From the NCBI RefSeq assembly GCF_036370855.1, contig NC_088101.1, forward strand, positions 875,501 to 939,500: 64,000 nucleotides of DNA. The letters run 5' to 3'. The position numbers and the translations under genes were made by a program. The notes under the pieces were generated by a model that worked only from the letters and a program-made list of their open reading frames with translations, did no database searches and had not been told where the DNA came from. The stretch is from Dromaius novaehollandiae (taxonomy: Eukaryota > Chordata > Aves > Casuariiformes > Dromaiidae). Shown here in pieces: positions 50,701-61,900 of this stretch. Numbering within the stretch: the first letter of the stretch is position 1; the number at the start of each line of letters is the position of its first letter.

Positions 50701-52929
50701 CAGTGAGCATGTAGGCAAATCTTTTGCATTTCTTCATTTGAGGCTGAATAAAATTCTGGCATTAAAATGAAGGAAAGAATACGGCTTGGAAATGGAAATG
50801 CCACCCTGAGATGGGAGATTAGCCTACAAAGCAGCATTGGCAGGCCCATTTGAATGCCTCTTATATTAAAACAAGGCAGCGTCAGAGCCATGTCTACAGG
50901 GCTCTATCATCTGCTCATTTCCCAGTCTTCTCCCAGCAACTCTGCTGTAGTAGCATCGCCCTGGATGCTGAGCTTCCGAGAGGATGTGCTAACTGTGGGG
51001 TCGCAGGACTATTTTAAATAACGCAAGCTGCTTGATTAGCTGAACAGCCTCTTTCTTCCAACACACACACTATGTACAGCAAACATGCTCCCTTTCTGTC
51101 TTCAAGCACACTTCCCATGTCATCACTGCGAAAAAGTAAGCAGGCACATTATATCATAAAGATAAGGGGATACTCCAACTGCCCCCTCCCAGAAGAAAGA
51201 ATCCCTCATCTGTTTTGCTTTACAGGAAAGAAACCGTTTAATCTACCAGCCACAAAGATAATACTAATTTATCTTGGTTGCTGTGGGCACTGGAAACTTG
51301 ATCCAGCGAGTTCCTCTGTGAGAAGGCGATTGTTTCTATTTTTATGAGGACTGGTATTTGCAGGATTAAGCAAGATGGTCTGGACACAGCCCCAGCTCCC
51401 TGGAGGCCTACTTTTGGGCAACATGGCAATAGCAGTATTTTGTGCAGGGCTAAAAGCCCAGTCAGTGCAAAGCAGTGTGCAGTGCAATTCTATTTTGGCA
51501 GAGAGCGGGTCCTCCCTGAGTTGTTAAGTAAAGATGTGATGCTCATCCTGCATGAGACTTTTGCAATCGGTAGGTTTTAGGCAGAGTTATTTCAGGGAGA
51601 GATTCTGTGTCTCATGCCCCCACCGAGCCCTCCCAGAGAACTCTCCCCATTTACTAGAGTGTTGGGGTTTCTCTGCTCCCTTCATGACTCGGGGCAAGCG
51701 GACACTCAGCAGGGGAGCCCAGAGGCCCAAAGCCCATCTCAATATATGGGCCCTGCAATAGTGAACAGCAGTGGCTGCCTGGGCTGATGCCTTTCTTGGT
51801 CCAGTTGCCGACTTCCCTGGTATCTGCTAGGGAAGAGGAACGGCAGGCAGTGACTGATTTTGGTGCCAGGAAACGCACGGTGGTGACGGACTTCAAGGGA
51901 CTGACTATGTTCTACTGCTTTTCCTCCCTAATCCTATGGTCAGGGGACCTACCAGGAGAGGAGAAGGTGACCAAAGTCTGCGAGCAAAACACATGCTTGA
52001 GAAGTGACCAGATCTGTGCCAAGTGCAGCCACTGTGGTCAGAGTTGGTGGGTCTCCTCAGCTTACGTCCTCACGGTGATCTGGATCGAGTGGTTGAGCCA
52101 GCCTTGTGTTAGCGTGCTATTCCCACAGCCCCCCACCAAAAGGTATCTCCTGTGCTCTAGCAGTACAAGGAGCAGCTAGCGAGGCATGCTACCCATGCGG
52201 CTAATATTGTTTCCAGTGCTTGCAATCGAGAAGGGAGGCATTAACAGGCTATGATGAACATGAACATGCATATACATCTATTGTAAAGCAAGCTGGGTCT
52301 GTGGTGCTTGCCGTTCTCGCCCTTGGAGCGCGCCGTACCATCCGCTCCAGTAAGTGCGAACAATGATGCCGATGCTGAAGAGCAGCGTCCTCCAAGGCGG
52401 TGGGAGAGCTTTCACGGTCAGCGCTAGCCTGGCCCTGCCACCCCTCTCCCTGTGGGCCGGGTTGAGCTGACTCAGGTGGTTAGCACAGCACACTCTTGGC
52501 TGCCTCCGAAGAGCCTTTTGGGGAGAAGGATTAGCTTGGAAATACTGGGCAACTCACTGTGTGGCAGAGAGGGAGTGCAAGGACTGCCCTTGGAGGACTC
52601 CTGCTCATGAAATCCTGCCACATCTGGGATTTTCTCTGGGTTTGTGCTCCCCTCCAGGCTGCTACCACAGGGTGAGGAGCCCCTCTCCTGCCCTGACAGC
52701 AGGGGCTGGCCACACCACATCCTAGTAGAGCACATTGCTGGCAGGAACCAGCATGAGAATGTGCCAGGAGCAGGGATGCCCTGTTTCACAGGCGTTCGGC
52801 TGCTGGCTGCAGCTTGCAGGACAGCAAGAAACTGATCGATTCCTGCCATCTCTGAGACAACTTTGGGAAAGGTCGGGAAAGGCATGGGGAAGTGGGAAAG
52901 AAATCTTCCATTTCCAAAATGGGAACGCT
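44746..52929. other. Gene-poor spacer with GC-rich patches
   Basis: No gene recognised. GC-rich patches at 46350-46860 and 47450-49120 create long chance open frames on both strands (up to 342 codons at 47847-48875), but these lack motifs and are low in complexity. A (TCC)n repeat lies at 47987-48013. CG density is raised around 48300-48420, so a weak CpG island is possible. Confidence 0.45.
47987..48013 (+). repeat. (TCC)n trinucleotide repeat
   Basis: About seven CCT/TCC units (GGA on the minus strand) in a pyrimidine tract. It produces the poly-Ser or poly-Glu stretches seen in chance open frames here. Confidence 0.8.
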
Positions 52930-53400
52930 GCTTGCAGCGGTGTACCTACAACCATGGTGTGGCTACATTGCAGATGTTCTGCAAAATTCTGGTCCCCCCA
53001 GCCCCAGAGGAGAGCACCAAGGATGTTCAAATGTCTGTGATGGTTTCTACACTGGGAGAAGCGGAACAGGCTAGGATTATTCAGCCTGTAGAATACAGAT
53101 AAGGTACAAATGTGAGTGGGCAAAGAGGAACTGTCTTTCCAAATACAAGAACGAGGAAGCACCAGGTGACATTCTCAGGTGGCTGGTTAAAAGGAAGGAA
53201 GAGGAACCCAATTCTCCCCGCTTTGCAGAGCTGAGAGGAGGAAGTTCTTGCTGTAGGATGTTGAGGTTTGCAAGAGTTCAAAAAGGCATATCTGTAAGAA
53301 AAAGCCATCAAGGGTTATTAGGTGGAGTCATCTTGTCTGGCTTAAGAAATGCTGATCACTGGAGCTTGGGTGAAGCGTTGAGGAGAATTGTGCATTTTCC
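52930..53400 (+). mobile_element. Ancient CR1/L3-type LINE remnant
   Basis: Ordered similarity to the 3' region of old CR1/L3 elements: GAAGCGGAACAGGCTAGGAT-like block, TTATTCAGCCTG, a purine-rich AAGGAAGGAAGAGGAA block, then AAGCCATCAAGGGTTATTAG and a CTGGCTTAAGAAATGCTGATC-like block with GGAGCTTGGG. The consensus carries TTGTTCAGCCTGGAGAAG and CCATCAAGGGCTATTAA in this order. It is diverged, with no open reverse transcriptase. Limits are approximate. Confidence 0.6.
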
Positions 53401-54867
53401 TAGCCTTCTCCCTGTCCCTCTTCCTCTCCCTCCCTTTATAGCCTTTTTTTTTTTTTTAATAGCTTAATTTATTGAAAGGTCCTTGGAGAACAAGCAAAGG
53501 TGGTGATGTGTGGAGCACAGGCTTTCTTGCTAATTGGCAATAAATAAAACCTGCTGTGATAGCCTGAGAGAGGGGCAGATTGGCCTATCTTACTGTCTCT
53601 TGTGTCTCACTGCAGCTCTCAGCACTGCTTGGGGCCAGCAGAGGGATGGCCCTGGAGGTGTTGTGGGGGGGTGAGGTTTGCTGTTGCTTCCCCATGGGTG
53701 CCCTCACGGTGTGCTGCACATCACGGTAGGCTGCTCTGTCGCTGTGGGTCTGGAGCAACCAAAATAAGTGGGGTGTTAATGCAAGCACCGAGAGCAGGCA
53801 ACCAGGGCAGGCACTGGTGGTTCTAGATCAGTGTCATGGCTTGAGGAGGACCTCCCGATCCAGGATACTGACTGTATCTTGCTGGCAGCAAGGGCTGGGC
53901 ATACCCAAATCCCCACCTGCACTTCCACAAAGGGGATCTGCATGGGCAGGCTGGATGAGAAGCTGTGGCATGGGCAGGGTGGTCCCTGCTCTGGCTGAAC
54001 CTAGAAGCAGCAGCCAAGTGCAGATGCAGCCTTGGATACATGGAGGAGGAGACAAATAAGCAGATTTCTAGAAATGAGAAGGCCACATTCACATCTGAAA
54101 AAAGAAATCTGGTTAAAGCGAGATTGGGAGGAGCTGTAAAAATTTTGGGGGCATCTTAAAGTCAGGCTAATTTTCCAAGTAATGATGAGTCAGAGGATTT
54201 CCTGTGAAGTTACGTGTAGCTAGAGAAGAGATGATAAAGACATATTTATTTTTCCTGGTATGCCTTATAAAGCAGCTAAAAACAGTGATGTGATGCTAAC
54301 AAGTATCTGTGACGCTGAAGCAATGCTGGTTCATGGCATCTGGAAGAGGAAGACCATTTCTTCTCACTATTTCGATTTTTATTCAGATAATGGACTCAGC
54401 TACGGAATGCAGCAAGTGTGTCTTTACTTCGGATGTTTGCTCTACACGTTGAATGCAGAAGGGATGTGTTCCCAAGGACGGGTTATGGGCAAGGAGGAAC
54501 CTGGAGCTATTAAACAGAGGCTGTGAAAAATAGGATAGAAAGGAAGACCTCTGCCACTTTTTACGGGTGGTTTTATTTCCCTTTGGGTGTGCCCAGCTGA
54601 TTATCCTGGGGTAGGAATCCTCCTGGTTTGCTGGTCCCTGATCGGACCTGCTGGGTCCAGGACACGAAAGGTAGAAACGTGTTGGCACAAGGCAGCCACT
54701 TGGCTGGAAGGGTGAGGACAAGAAGTGCGTGTGGGCAGCATGGCTGCTGCAAAGAGCAGTGGGGCTGTGCCAAAAAGCATGGTGGGGCACGGACATGAAG
54801 CCAGAGGTGGACCTGCCTGGCAGGAGACAACTCGGTGGAACAGGGTATTAAACTGGAAATGATCCTT

Positions 54868-54945
54868 TAACATATATATGGGGGGGGGGGTTGTCTGTAT
54901 ATGTATATATGTATGTGTGGTGTATACATATATACGTGTGTGTGT
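54868..54945 (+). repeat. Mixed AT/GT microsatellite with G run
   Basis: ACATATATATGGGG then a G run, followed by GTATATGTATATATGTATGT and TACATATATACGTGTGTGTG. Alternating purine/pyrimidine sequence of this type is unstable and can adopt Z-form DNA. Confidence 0.8.
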
Positions 54946-57939
54946 TACTGAGTGGGAGGTCCCTAATGTCCTAGTAGCCCAGCTGTCCCCTAGAGAGCCC
55001 TGCACTCCTGTGGCCCCAGGGAGATGCTGCTGCCCTGCTGGTGTGGACTGACAGTGGTTTCTCCCCCTACTCCTGGGGCAGAAGGACTGGCAGAGCTGGG
55101 AGGGAAGGGGAAGGACCAAGACCGTGGCCCCAGAGCTCGGGCAGAGCTACCAGGCGGCCTTCCTCATCATCCGGTCCTGGGCCAAACCTGTGCCTGGCTC
55201 CTTAGTAGAGTCTGTTTCGCCTCATGCCGCCTAACCGGCAAGGGTACAGGGAGACTTTGAGAAGGGTTTGGTTGCTGCCCACGGGGCTGGAAGGTGGGCC
55301 GTGGAAGAGGGGTGGCTGTGAGGTGGGTGTGGGTGATGGTGTCTCTAAGTGGAGGTCCTCACATCCTCCTCCATCCTCCCGCGGTCTCCCAGAAAACTCT
55401 CAGGCAGCCGGGGAAGAGCGGGGCGACCTGGCGGGGCCTTCCAGCAGCCTTCTGCTGCTCCCCAGTGGCTGCATGGAGAGGGACCACAGGCAGGTCCCAA
55501 GGCGAGAAGCCGGGGAGATGCCGAGGGGAATTGCCGCACCTCCCCGAGGAGCAGAGGATACGGCAGGGAAAATGGGGAGAAGTATCTGAGCAGGTGCATG
55601 CAGCCCGGAGAAGCCAGCCCCAGCTTGCCGGGGAGCACGCTGTGAGCTGCTCTTTCCTTCTCCCCTTGTGGGATGAAGATGCAGCACCCCTGGCTGCCTC
55701 AGCCATGCATTAGCCACACTGAGTTGTGTAAATCCTATTTCAGCTTGCCTGTGTTTCCTGCTAAATACAGCCTTCTTGGCTTAGCAAGCTTGTTTTCTAA
55801 CGTGGTTTTGTCATTTGCTTCACAATTAATAACTGATGCACTTAAATATTGGAGGCATAGTCCCTCCAATATGTTCTTAGCCCTCATCTAGCTGGGATGT
55901 GTGGGAGGTGAAAACACAGGCCCGGAGTTTTTAGAAAACAAGCCAGTGTTTTTAGGCCCATTTGGGCACCAAACAGCAGTTTCTGGGTTTATTTCCCAGA
56001 ATCACTGAAAGATCTGAACTGGCTCCTTTTCCTGATGATTCACTTGCGTGTAAAAAAGATCATCCCATCCTGTTCTGTCCTGAAATGAGTGGCATGAGGG
56101 CAAATGTAGCAGGTTTTCAGCCTTTTCTAGGGTGATCAAAGCAGCGCAGCTCTTGTTATTCCTGCCAAGAGAAAGAAATTGTTCCTTTGGTGCATTCATA
56201 AAATTGTTGCTCCAGATGGCCATTCTTCTCCAAATTAACTGTGTTAATTAATGGAGAGAGTACAGCAGTAAAGGATGCTGTTCCTTGCCAGGATGCAGCA
56301 CAGCCAGCGTTAATATTTATTAGCCCTCTCTTCCGTGCCTTAGGTTTGTGAGTTGATATTTTCTCGGGGCCTTTGGGACCCGGGAGGGTTTGGCAGCAGG
56401 TCGTCACCAACCCCAAAGGAAGTGGTTGTGAAGGTGTCTGCCTCCGTGGGTATTTCCATGAGCGATGGAGGCTGGAGGTACCACTTGTGAAACCACACGA
56501 AGGGCTTCAGCACAGGCAGGAGGAGCCCTGACCCGCGGTGCCTTGCCTCTCGCCGAATCAGTTGCGGCTCGTAAGGCAGCAGAGGTTTGGGACGCGCGTG
56601 CTGGAAACAGCACAGCTACCAACAGGTAATTAATTTGCCTGCTGTCTGATGGGCAGACCTGGCATCCTGGGGACAACAAGGCTAATGCAACAGATTCACC
56701 TACAATTAGCTAAAGCGGATAAATGATTAGATGCAACTATGTTAGTCCAGAAGGACGGGGGAACAAGATCGCTATTGGCATGACGCGCTGCAGAACCATT
56801 TAGTAACAACTCTTAGAACAATGCCCAGAAAAAGGTAATTAAAAGCCCTCCTTCAAGCCATATGTGTTTAGGGTTGCTTTCTGCGGGGTGGGGAGATGTT
56901 TCCTTGCTGTGGCAGTGACATCCATTTAAATTCAGTGCGATGCTCTCCATCTGGAAATATTTAGAGGGGCAGCATTAAAGAAAGAAAATCACACCACATA
57001 TCTGTAGGGCCACAGCTTAAAATAGAAGGTAGGATGCCTTGTGATTGCCCCCAGTTGCAACACACCCAGGAAAAAAGAAAATCTGGGGATAAAAGTCGAT
57101 AGATGGAAATGGTATAAAACCTTGCAACTGTTTCCCGCATAATCTTTTATATGACCAAAATTACCATTTTCTGTTTTCAGAGAAAAAGCAAATGATGGGC
57201 TCCACCTATGCTCCACCTATTAATCACCTCGTATGTGAGTCTTCACAGACTGTGACTTGTGGAGATGGGTGGGGGAGGAGGGGAAAAGTATGCTTTGAAC
57301 ACATTTCTATTTTGCAGACTCAGAAAGGGGACAGTAGTCCCCCTTTTTATGTATTCCTGAAGCCTTGGGGGGGGGGGGGAGGAGGGAAAGGAAAAATCCT
57401 GGATAAATCAAAGTTTAGAGACTAATCTTGTATGTAGTTATGTTTAAATAGGGTCACTGGATAAAATTAAACAGGCTAAGAAAAAAGTGGAAAGTGGATA
57501 CCTTCTCAATAATCTTTTCAAAATTCCCCATCTGTTGAAAAACTGTGGTGGGAAAGCATTGTAACTTCTCCAACACTGTAACAAATTTGAAAAGACTTAA
57601 AAAGAGAAGAAGAAGAAACAGTTAAGACTATGGGAAGAGTGGGGAAAAAGTACACCCCCACCCCAAACTGCCCTAAAGCCAGTTTGTTTGCTCAGGATTG
57701 GAAAAGGAGAACGGAGGGCAAGCCTCTATGATAGGCAATTTTGATTTGGAAAACGCTTCATTTTTTTTCTGAAATTGAAATGAAACATGCCTTAATTAAA
57801 ATAGTTTGGGATGGTCTGTATCTCTATTTTGAATAACTGAATCAGTTTACTGAAGAGACACGTTTTTCTAGGAAGAAAGGGGTGTTCCATGGAATCCAGT
57901 GTTTCTGCCAGAGTAAATTTTAGACAACAGATTGCAGTC

Positions 57940-57976
57940 ATTTTTTTTTTCTTTCTTTCTTTTTTTTTTTTTTTTG
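57940..57976 (+). repeat. T-rich low-complexity tract
   Basis: Two T runs separated by CTTTCTTTC, about 37 bases long. Confidence 0.8.
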
Positions 57977-58501
57977 GCACGGAGACGTGGCATAGAGACT
58001 CGTGCAGGACTGTGCTTTCCTGGCCTGGATGCTGCTCTGTACCCTCCACCCACCCTGTGCCACCGAGACTCCCTTACCTGGCAACCCTGCTGCAGGGGTG
58101 CTCCTTGCCCAGGCCAATGTCCCTGTGCCACTGCCCAGGGACGCGTGTGCCGCTGGGATGCTCTCCTGGGGACATCTGCCCCCAGCCTCAGCACGGGCAG
58201 GAATGCGTTTTGGGGATGCGCCGTGATGCTATTGGCATGGGGATGGTACCCAGCCCACCCAGGGCACCGCGTCCTGGGACGGACGGCGGCTGTGGCTGAG
58301 GCTGCGTCCTGGGCTGGGGCATCTCCTCGGGCCCCCGCTCTGGGCCGCCCGGCACCTCGGACAGCTGGCCACAGAGCCCTGCAGGACCTGGGGGGGGCTC
58401 GCAGCGCCCCGGCAGCTGCTGTTGTGAGGTGCCCGCTGGAATCACCTGGTCTTTATGGGTGATGTGCACATCTCCTTAGTCTTTGGGGCCTGGTGCATGG
58501 C

Positions 58502-58517
58502 GGGGGGGGGGGGGGGG
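58502..58517 (+). repeat. Poly-G run (16 G)
   Basis: An uninterrupted G homopolymer about 400 bp upstream of the LRP-type start codon. It is G-quadruplex-prone and prone to length error in assemblies. Confidence 0.8.
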
Positions 58518-58619
58518 TCCTTTCCCAGGCCACAGCAGGTGCCTTATCCTGTTGCCCCACTGTGGGTTTTTTTTCCCCCCTCCATAGCTGCTGCTTTTCC
58601 TCTCTTTGTTATGCTCCGA

Positions 58620-58918
58620 CGCCTTTTTCCCAGCTCCCAAGGCCGCGCGTCTCCCAGGGCTGTAGATGGACCGGTTGCGCGGAGCTCAGGGGCGGGGGGG
58701 GACCATGTTTTCATGCCCTGCCCGTGCGTTCAAGGCTTTCGCTGCGATCCCACGCTTGGCCCCGCGGCATAACAGGAGACACGTGTGCGAGACTCCCACG
58801 CCAAGGCCCGGATGATAACGGGGGCTGCTGCCAGCCCATAAAGGCAGCGGTGGCGGTGCCGTGCTCCCCCCCCCCCCGCCGGCCCACCCTCCCCCCCCCC
58901 AAGCAGCCCCCTGCCACC
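58620..58918 (+). promoter_or_regulatory. Putative promoter and 5' UTR of the LRP-type gene
   Basis: GC-rich sequence immediately before the start codon. It holds a perfect E-box CACGTG at 58780-58785, a TATA-like CATAAAG at 58837-58843 and two C runs (near 58865-58877 and 58891-58900). The spacing of the TATA-like site to the ATG (about 80 bp) would allow a short leader. The start has a full Kozak context, GCCACCATGG. An upstream non-coding exon cannot be excluded. Confidence 0.35.
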
Positions 58919-58994
58919 ATGGGCCGCCCCCCACCGCTCCTCCTCCTCCTCCTCTTCCTCCTGACTGCCGCCGGGGCTGGGACCCACCGTGCCC
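58919..58994 (+). CDS. LRP-type gene exon 1 (start codon, signal peptide)
   Basis: ATG at 58919 is in the context GCCACCATGG. The 25 codons read MGRPPP, a leucine-rich core and [10 protein letters not shown], a classic secretory signal peptide with likely cleavage after the small residues near 19-21. It ends one base into a codon at a GTGAGC donor. Confidence 0.8.
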
Positions 58995-61900
58995 GTGAGC
59001 TGGGGGGGGGGGGGGGGCGGGGGGTGGCCATGGGGGGGTTGTGGCTGGGGGGGGGTCCCTTCCCTCTAGGGAGTCCCTCCATCTCCCCCCCCCCGAGGGG
59101 ATGTGGGGGGCTCTGCTGCTTGGAGGGGGCCCCGTCCTCCCCCCGAGGGACTATAGGGGATCACTGACCCCTGGGGAGCGCCTGCCCCCTAAGAGGTCCT
59201 TATCACCCCGAGGGGCTAGGAGGGGTCCCTGCCCCCCCCCGCAATGGGATGTGGGGGTCCCTGTCCCTCCCATAGGATGCGTAGGTCCCCTCTCTTCTTT
59301 TTTGGGGGGCTTTCTTCCTCCCCCCGAGGGGCTTTAGGGGATCCCTGCCCCCTGGGGAGTCCCTGACGCCCCCCCAGGGATTGTGGGGGTCCTTGTCCCC
59401 TCGATGGGATATGGGGGTCCCTTTCCCTTGGCGGGTCCCATCCTCCACCCCCCCCGAGGGGATATGGGGGGTCTTTGCCCCTGCATTGGGTTGGGGGGGT
59501 CCCTGCCCCCCAAGGCATTTTTTTCCACCTTGAGTGCATATGGGGGTACTCCCTGCCCTTGGGGGTCCCATCCTCCTGCATAGGGGATTTTGGGTGCCCC
59601 GACGCATGGGTAGTTCCCCCCCCCAGGTCCCTGTCCTCCCCCTCGCAGGAGATCCTGGGGTGGCTCTGGCTGGGGCCAGCTCCCGCTCTGCAGGGCCGTG
59701 CTGCGACCCCCCCCCGCCGCGTCCCCCCGGGGCAGAGGGCCACGCTGGGCACCAGTGGGGTGGAGGAACACCCCCCCCCCCCCGCCCCCGCCGGTGCCCA
59801 ACTGAGCCCCGGTGCTTTCGGTGCCCCCCCAGCGCTGGGCCGCCCCGGCGGAGGCAGAGGCGGCGTGCTGCAGGCTGGGGGCCTTTCTCCCGCAGCCCCC
59901 CCCGGCCCCGGGTGCGCGGCCTCGCGGCAGGCCGCCTGCGGTGCCAGCTGCGTCCCCGTGCCCTGGCTCTGCGACGGAGAGCCGCAGTGTCCCGACGGGG
60001 AGGACGAGCAGTGCGGTGAGTGGTCTTTGGGGGTCGGGGGGGGGGGGTCGGGCCCGGGCCCCGTGGCCGCGCTCGGAGGACCCGGAGGCCACGTCGGGCT
60101 GCCCCGCAGATGCCGCCTGCGGCGGAGACCCCCACGCCTGGCAGTGCGACGACGGCCGGTGCGTTGCCAGCGGCTGGCGCTGCGATGGTGCCGCCGACTG
60201 CCCCGACGGCTCCGACGAGCGGGACTGCGGTAGGTGGTGCCGGCCGGGGCGGCGGGCAGCGTGAGCCGGGGCCGGCGGCGGGTTGCGAGCGCCGCTCTGT
60301 GCCCGCAGTGTGCGGGGCCAAGAAGGTGCAGTGCCCCGGCACCCACCACTGCATCCCGCACTGGGAGCTGTGCGACCGGCACCGGGACTGCGAGGACGGC
60401 TGGGACGAGGAGGGCTGCCCGCTGCAGCCCTGCCTGCCCGGGCAGTGGCAGTGCAGGAACCGGGTGTGCATCATGGCCGAGTGGAAGTGCAACGGGATCG
60501 ACGACTGCGGCGACTCCTCCGACGAAGACGTCTGTGGTGAGCGGGCCGGCGGCTGGCGGGGGGGGCCCGGCGCCTGCCCGGGGCCGCTCCCCCCCGCTGA
60601 CGCGGGCCGCCTGCCCCGCAGCCCCCTGCCCCCCCAGCATGGTGCGCTGCGACGAGGGCAAGTGCATCCTGGAGGCCCTGATGTGCAACGACGAGGACGA
60701 CTGCTTGGATGGCACGGACGAGCCCAGCACCTGCGGTGAGTGGGCGGTGGGCGGGCGCGGGCAGGGGTGTGGGGGGGCCCCCCCCCCGTCACCCTGCCGC
60801 TGTGTCACCCGCAGGTCGGAGCTGCTTCGTGCGCAACGGGGGCTGCGCGGAGACGTGCGCCGACACGCACTGGGGCGTGCGGTGCTCCTGCGGGGCCGGC
60901 TGGGTGCTGCAGGCCGACGGGCAGAGCTGCGCCGGTATGGCGGGTGTCGGGGCATGCGGCTGGCGGTGCCGGGGCCCCCGTGGTGGCGGTGCCGGCCGTG
61001 CTGCCGGCTCCCGTCAGCGCCTGTCCCCACAGATGTGGACGAGTGCTCCCTGCCCTACGGCCCCTGCAGCCAGCTGTGCAGCAACACGCCGGGCGCCTTC
61101 AGCTGCGCCTGCCTCGAGGGCTACGCGCTGCGGCACGGCACCGCCTGCGAGGTGGCAGGTAGGGGCTGCCGGGGCGTCCCCCCACCCCGTCCCTGCTGCT
61201 GCCGGCACCCCCCGGCCCCGCGCCCGGCGGGTGACAGCCCCTCGCCCCGGCAGACAACGCGACGCAGCTCCTCGTGGCCGTGGGGCAGGACCTGGCTCTG
61301 CTGGACGTGCGGACCCAGGCCTACCGGCCCCTGCTGGCCACCGGGCTGGAGCCCCGCGCCCTGGCCTACGACCTGCTGCGGGAGACCTACTACTGGCTCA
61401 CGGAGGAGGGCGAGCTCTGCTCCCGCCCGCCCGGGAAGGGCGTCCGGCCCCTCTACCCAGGTGGGTCCTGCGGCCGGGCTGAGCCGCGGCGAAGCCGGAG
61501 CGCCCTCGGGAAGCTGGCTCCAGGCTGGGTGCGCTCACCCTGCCGTCCCCGCAGATGCCGGGGAGGTGAACAGCATCTCCGTGGACTGGTTCACGGGGCA
61601 GCTCTACTGGGCCAGCAGCCACCCCGCCGCCATCTGCGCGGGGCTGGGCGATGGCCGGGGCTACGTGACGGTGCTGGGCAAGGACGTAGCCCCGGAGCAG
61701 CTGGTGGTGCACCCGGCCGCGAGGTGAGCCCCGTTCCCCCGTGCCCGGGCCAGTGGCTGCCGGGGAGGACACGCGGGGCCGGTGCTGAGTGCCTGCCCCC
61801 AGGTCCCTGTACTGGGTGAACCGCGGGCAGAGGGGCCGGATGGTCATCGCCGCGGCCGGCATGGACGGCTCGGACCGGCGGGAGCTCACTGTGGTGTCCA

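Larger units (their letters stand above)
53401..58300. other. Spacer upstream of the LRP-type gene
   Basis: No gene recognised. It contains a T run near 53444-53458, a GT/AT microsatellite at 54868-54945, a 13-base G run near 57367-57379, an AAGAAGAAG patch near 57605-57620 and a T-rich block at 57940-57976. Confidence 0.5.

Noticed and set aside
59203-61030. Minus-strand open frames of 529 and 604 codons
   Set aside because: They are antisense to LRP exons 2-6 and to the intron 1 minisatellite. Their residues are Pro/Arg/Gly-rich, as expected from GC-rich sequence, and have no family motif.
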